A DNA stretch of 42,141 bases from Chloroflexota bacterium (lineage in GTDB: Bacteria; Chloroflexota; Anaerolineae; Promineifilales; Promineifilaceae): the NCBI GenBank assembly GCA_022616275.1, contig JAKEFB010000008.1, forward strand, positions 1-42,141. The letters run 5' to 3'. Position 1 is the first letter of the stretch. The number at the start of each line of letters is the position of its first letter. Below the pieces are notes generated by a model. The model saw nothing but the letters and a program-made list of their open reading frames with translations. It had not been told where the DNA came from and made no database searches. Positions 39,282 to 42,141 of this stretch are shown here, piece by piece. The position numbers were made by a program, and so were the translations under genes.

Positions 39282-40022
39282 TTACCGGCCGGCTATGTTG
39301 GCCTGGCGAATCCGGCGGAAATCAGCCGGAATGGGGGACTGGTCTCGCTGGACGAAGGCGACAAAAGCGTCGGGGTCGCGGTACTGGAGGGCAGGGTTGT
39401 AGCGCCGCTCAAAACCAATGGTCGAGCTGGGCTTGCCGCTCATGGATCGGCCGCACATAGAACCGGCAAAGTGGCTGGGGTAGACCTCAACCGAATCGTC
39501 GAGCTGCAGCAGCTTGCCAAAAAGGCTGTCGTACAATTGCCGGGCCAGGTCGGCCGTGTTCTCGTCGCCGTGCAGATCCGGCCGGCCGACGTCGCCAACG
39601 AAAAGCGTGTCGCCGGTCAGCACGAACCAGGGTGCTTCGGTGCGCACTTTATCGCCAGCGACCAGGCTGACGCTATCTGGGGAGTGGCCGGGAGTGTGGA
39701 GCACACGCACGTAGTCGTTGCCCAATTCAAGCGTGTCGCCGTCGTGGAGAGGGACAAAGGGAAAGCGAACCGGGGCCGACTCGTGGAGATAAATCGGCGC
39801 GCCACTCTGTTCGGCCAGTTGGGGCGCGCCGGAAAGGTGGTCGGCCTGGATGTGGGTCTCGAAGATAGCCACAATCGCCGAACCAGCCTGCTGGGCGACG
39901 TCCAAGTACTCTTGGACGTGGTCCTGGTGCGGGTCTACAACAGCCAGTTTACGCTTGCCGGTGCAACCAAAAATATAAGAAGCGCAGCCTGTTTCTGGAT
40001 GTAGGATTTGCCGGAAAATCAT
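39282..40022 (-). CDS. Persulfide-dioxygenase-like MBL-fold hydrolase
   Basis: This 246-residue metallo-beta-lactamase-fold protein resembles ETHE1/Blh. Visible metal-site residues are His57, Asp61 and His62 in ETHIQADH, His113 in HTPGHS, Asp138 in TGDTL and His184 in PSHFAG. The C-terminal SSTIGFERRYNPAL is typical of the family. Position 59, normally the second His of HxHxDH, is Gln. These enzymes oxidise glutathione or related persulfides to sulfite using mononuclear iron. The start at 40022 is fixed by GGGAGGTT and comes one base after the regulator stop, so the genes are coupled. The longer frame to 40166 is inside the regulator. Confidence 0.88.
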   Translation of the reverse strand: MIFRQILHPETGCASYIFGCTGKRKLAVVDPHQDHVQEYLDVAQQAGSAIVAIFETHIQADHLSGAPQLAEQSGAPIYLHESAPVRFPFVPLHDGDTLELGNDYVRVLHTPGHSPDSVSLVAGDKVRTEAPWFVLTGDTLFVGDVGRPDLHGDENTADLARQLYDSLFGKLLQLDDSVEVYPSHFAGSMCGRSMSGKPSSTIGFERRYNPALQYRDPDAFVAFVQRDQSPIPADFRRIRQANIAGR

Positions 40023-40023
40023 G

Positions 40024-40713
40024 CTAACCTCCCAAGCCTGGTCCGGTCTCGACCGGGAGACCAGCGACGTGCCAATCAGGATACCCTTCCCGAACTCGTT
40101 GGGCCTGGTAGCCGTGATCCAGGAGGATTTCAACGGCTTCGTCGGCAAAGACGCAGTACGGCCCACGGCAGTAGGCGACGATCTGCTTCTCAGGCGTCAA
40201 TTCCGATAGATGTTCGGCCAGTTCGGCAACCGGGATAGAGCGCGCCCCCGGAATATGGCCCTGCTCATACTCCAAAGCCGGCCGCACGTCCAGCAGCACC
40301 AGCTCCGGGTCGTCAAGCCGCGCCTGTAATTCGGCCAAAGTCATTGGCTCCAACATCTCCCGGCGATGCAGGAACGTCTCTACCAGGCGGTCCAGCTCGG
40401 CCAGTTGGCTCTCAGCCACCTCCCGAATGATCTGAAGGAGGCTGTAGACGGCCGGCGTGGCCAGGCGATAGTAGACACGCAGCCCCTCTTTACGGGCAGC
40501 GACCAGGTGGGCCTGCCGCAGCCCTTGCAAGTGTTGCGAGGCGTTAGCCAGCGTCAGGCCCGTTTCGGCGGCAACATCCTCCACGTGGCGTTCGCCCTGG
40601 GCCAACAGGTCCAGAATTTCCAGCCGGTGGGGGTTGGCAACCGCTTTGGCAATGCGGGCAAGCTGGCTGTTGAGTTGGGTTTTGAAGTGGCGGTGTTCGA
40701 TTGGGTCTATCAT
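40024..40713 (-). CDS. ArsR-type regulator fused to rhodanese domain
   Basis: This 229-residue protein has a winged-helix ArsR/SmtB domain at about 15-90 (PHRLEILDLLAQGERHVEDV, LANASQHLQGLRQAHLV, GLRVYYRL), a helical linker, and a rhodanese domain from about 123. The only cysteines are Cys182 and Cys187 in the active loop (AYCRGPYCVF), where Cys182 is the expected persulfide carrier. The DNA-binding part has none of the Cys or metal sites used by BigR, ArsR or SmtB. The protein should repress its own operon and let go when the rhodanese loop takes up sulfane sulfur. ATG 40713 lies within a palindromic operator. Confidence 0.92.
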   Translation of the reverse strand: MIDPIEHRHFKTQLNSQLARIAKAVANPHRLEILDLLAQGERHVEDVAAETGLTLANASQHLQGLRQAHLVAARKEGLRVYYRLATPAVYSLLQIIREVAESQLAELDRLVETFLHRREMLEPMTLAELQARLDDPELVLLDVRPALEYEQGHIPGARSIPVAELAEHLSELTPEKQIVAYCRGPYCVFADEAVEILLDHGYQAQRVREGYPDWHVAGLPVETGPGLGG

Positions 40714-40752
40714 TACTATTCAAGTAATCAATTGATTACTTGAATAGTAATG
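40711..40752. promoter_or_regulatory. 42-bp perfect palindrome, likely operator
   Basis: Bases 40711-40731 and 40732-40752 are exact reverse complements, centred on AATT. The element spans the -10 box, the transcription start and the ATG of the ArsR-rhodanese gene. The half-site contains ATTACT, ATTCAAG and TAATCAA, the AT-rich kind of operator bound by ArsR-family dimers. Binding would block RNA polymerase directly. Confidence 0.88.
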
Positions 40753-40772
40753 TCCTAATAATATTTTGTCAA
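40744..40772 (-). promoter_or_regulatory. Promoter of the sulfur operon
   Basis: On the minus strand, TTGACA (40772-40767, exact consensus) and TACTAT (40749-40744) are 17 bp apart. The -10 box is inside the palindrome. Transcription should begin near 40737. No Shine-Dalgarno precedes the ATG, and the leader is about 24 nt. Confidence 0.75.
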
Positions 40773-40789
40773 GCCCTAATACCGTTACC

Positions 40790-42141
40790 TTAACCTGTAT
40801 AACGGATCTGGAAAATGATCCCGGTTGCCCAGTCCGCGACGTAGAGGCTGCCCTCCGGCCCGGTAGTCACGTCAATAGGCGCGGCGAAGCCGGTGGCGAA
40901 GGTGCTGGCGCCCACGCCGCCCGGCCCAAAGCGCATGATCCGCTGCGCGGCCGGGAAGGCGCTCCACAGGGCCACGAACAAGTTGTTGTAATAGCCGGGG
41001 AACTGGTTGCCCAGGTAGGCAGTGATGCCGGTCGGGGCGCTGTGGGAGACGAAACTGTACAGCGGCGGAATGACCTCCACCCCGGCCGGCGGGCTGAAAC
41101 AGACGCCACAGTCGTACCAGGGATAGCCGTGTTCTCCCCCTGGCGTCACCCTGTGAAATTCGTCCGGTGGGCCGTAATCAGGAGCGTTGTCGGTGGCAAA
41201 AAGCTGGCCGTTGGCGTCCCAGGCAATGTCGTAAGCGTTGCGGAAGCCGCGGGCGTACGGCTCGACCACGCTGCCGTCAGGGCTGAAGCGAAGGATACTG
41301 GCCTCCCAGGGATGCAACTGGTCCTGCTGGCCCTCGTTGGGGTTGCCCGGCAGGATCTCGCCGTGGTCGGCTCTGGCCCCCACGGCCACGTAGCCAAAGC
41401 CGTCCGGCCCAAAGGCAATACCGTTAGCCGAGTGCAGCCCGGTGTAGCAGCAGGGAATTCCGCCGAAGACCTGGCTGGCCCCACCCCCCTGGACGGCCGA
41501 GACCTGGGCCTCGCCGCCGCTGTTCAAGTCCAGCACCCGGCTGGACACGTACAGCCGGCTCGTGCCTGGCTGGAAGGCGATGCCGGTAGGTGTGGTAAAG
41601 CCGCCGGCGACGGTTCCTACCTCGCCGCTGGAATTCACCGTCAAAATAGCTCCCCCTTGCGTGGCCACATATAGCAAACCGTCAGGGCCGAAGGTGATGC
41701 TGGTGGGACTGCCGGTGACGCGGGCCAGGTAACTCACAGCAAAACCGGCCGGGACGCGAATGCGCGCCTCCCAGGCCGCCACGTCGTCGTTGCAAGGGTA
41801 CTTGTCGCTGCAGGCGCTGGCCTGGTAAGGGGGTTGGTCCAGGTTGGCCGGCGGGGCCGTCGCCGCGCTGGTGGCAGCCGTGGCCAGGGAAGTGGCGGTT
41901 ACTGTCAGGATTGCTGTGGCCGTGACGATGGCCGGCGTCGCGGTAGCCGTCGGCGCCAGCGTCCGGCTTGGTCGGGGCGTGTTCGTCGGCCGGAGCGTCA
42001 GCGTCGGCGGTGGGGCTGCTGTCGGTGTCTCCGTCGCTGTGGCCATGGGCGTTCTCGTGGCCGGAGCCTCGGCTACCGGCGTCCCCATTGGTGTAACAAT
42101 TTCTTCAGGTGTAGACCGGCAAGCAGCCAAAATCAACAAAA
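40790..42141 (-). CDS. Sugar-dehydrogenase-like (sorbosone/PQQ) propeller lipoprotein, partial
   Basis: The gene runs off the right edge, so the first residues of the signal peptide are missing. What is seen starts LILAACRS (lipobox Cys), then a Thr/Pro/Ala linker of about 85 residues, then a six-bladed propeller of the glucose/sorbosone dehydrogenase family. Markers are GSPTSITFGPDGLLYVAT, HSANGIAFGPDGFGYVAVG, YARGFRNAYDIAWDANGQL and GGEHGYPWYDCG. Related soluble dehydrogenases use PQQ and oxidise aldoses at the cell surface. A conserved His for catalysis cannot be assigned confidently. The stop is 77 bp before the ArsR-rhodanese start, with the sulfur operon promoter between. Confidence 0.87.
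   Translation of the reverse strand, partial: LLILAACRSTPEEIVTPMGTPVAEAPATRTPMATATETPTAAPPPTLTLRPTNTPRPSRTLAPTATATPAIVTATAILTVTATSLATAATSAATAPPANLDQPPYQASACSDKYPCNDDVAAWEARIRVPAGFAVSYLARVTGSPTSITFGPDGLLYVATQGGAILTVNSSGEVGTVAGGFTTPTGIAFQPGTSRLYVSSRVLDLNSGGEAQVSAVQGGGASQVFGGIPCCYTGLHSANGIAFGPDGFGYVAVGARADHGEILPGNPNEGQQDQLHPWEASILRFSPDGSVVEPYARGFRNAYDIAWDANGQLFATDNAPDYGPPDEFHRVTPGGEHGYPWYDCGVCFSPPAGVEVIPPLYSFVSHSAPTGITAYLGNQFPGYYNNLFVALWSAFPAAQRIMRFGPGGVGASTFATGFAAPIDVTTGPEGSLYVADWATGIIFQIRYTG

Noticed and set aside
1-42141. tRNA, rRNA or insertion sequence
   Set aside because: No cloverleaf, ribosomal sequence, transposase or terminal repeats with target duplication were recognised by reading; a tRNAscan and ISfinder search would settle it.

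Overview
The window looks like chromosomal DNA from a GC-rich bacterium, most likely a Chloroflexota (Anaerolineae/Ardenticatenia-type) genome. That placement is inference. It rests on several lipoproteins with long Thr/Pro/Ala linkers after the lipobox, the DUF3048 lipoprotein, the mix of gene families, and a very high density of GGCCGG-type words. No rRNA, tRNA, CRISPR array, phage gene or insertion sequence was seen.

Layout. 1-2.2 kb: a nucleotidyltransferase-fold protein (minus) and a DUF3048 lipoprotein. 2.3-8.2 kb: a complete peptide-type ABC importer in the order binding protein, DppC-like permease, fused double ATPase, DppB-like permease. 8.2-11.5 kb: a hotdog thioesterase, a MazG-like/Gfo-Idh pair, and a BNR-repeat lipoprotein. 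11.5-18.6 kb: a glycan cluster with an FAD oxidoreductase, a WecD-like acetyltransferase, a GT39-like membrane transferase and three tandem GT2 paralogues. 18.6-26.3 kb: ferritin, then on the minus strand an S1-domain protein, formate-THF ligase, a homocysteine S-methyltransferase and a Ca2+-type P-ATPase. 26.3-27.6 kb: an AT-richer, gene-poor stretch with a purine-rich tract and tiny ORFs. 27.7-32.3 kb: a minus operon yggS-yggT-trmB followed by an alpha/beta-hydrolase/acyl-CoA-ligase fusion. 32.4-34.3 kb: a Vgb-like propeller lipoprotein and a DUF433/DUF5615 toxin-antitoxin pair. 34.4-37.9 kb: a small lipoprotein, a caspase-fold protein, a decayed methyltransferase and an adenylate cyclase. 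37.9-40.8 kb: a sulfur-stress operon (ArsR-rhodanese fusion, persulfide-dioxygenase-like protein, MFS exporter) behind a 42-bp perfect palindrome. 40.8 kb to the end: a sugar-dehydrogenase-like lipoprotein cut by the window edge.

The most unusual feature is structural. At least a dozen intergenic spots carry short tandem 'words' of period 6, 7, 8 or 9. They are often arranged as two inverted arms giving hairpins of up to 21 perfect base pairs. The word sequence differs from place to place, but the architecture recurs. Many genes run into these elements at their 3' ends, so the element supplies the last few codons and the stop. This resembles the heptanucleotide STRR repeats of filamentous cyanobacteria. 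The second notable system is the sulfur operon, whose regulator has no cysteine outside its rhodanese loop and whose hydrolase has Gln in place of a usual metal-binding His.
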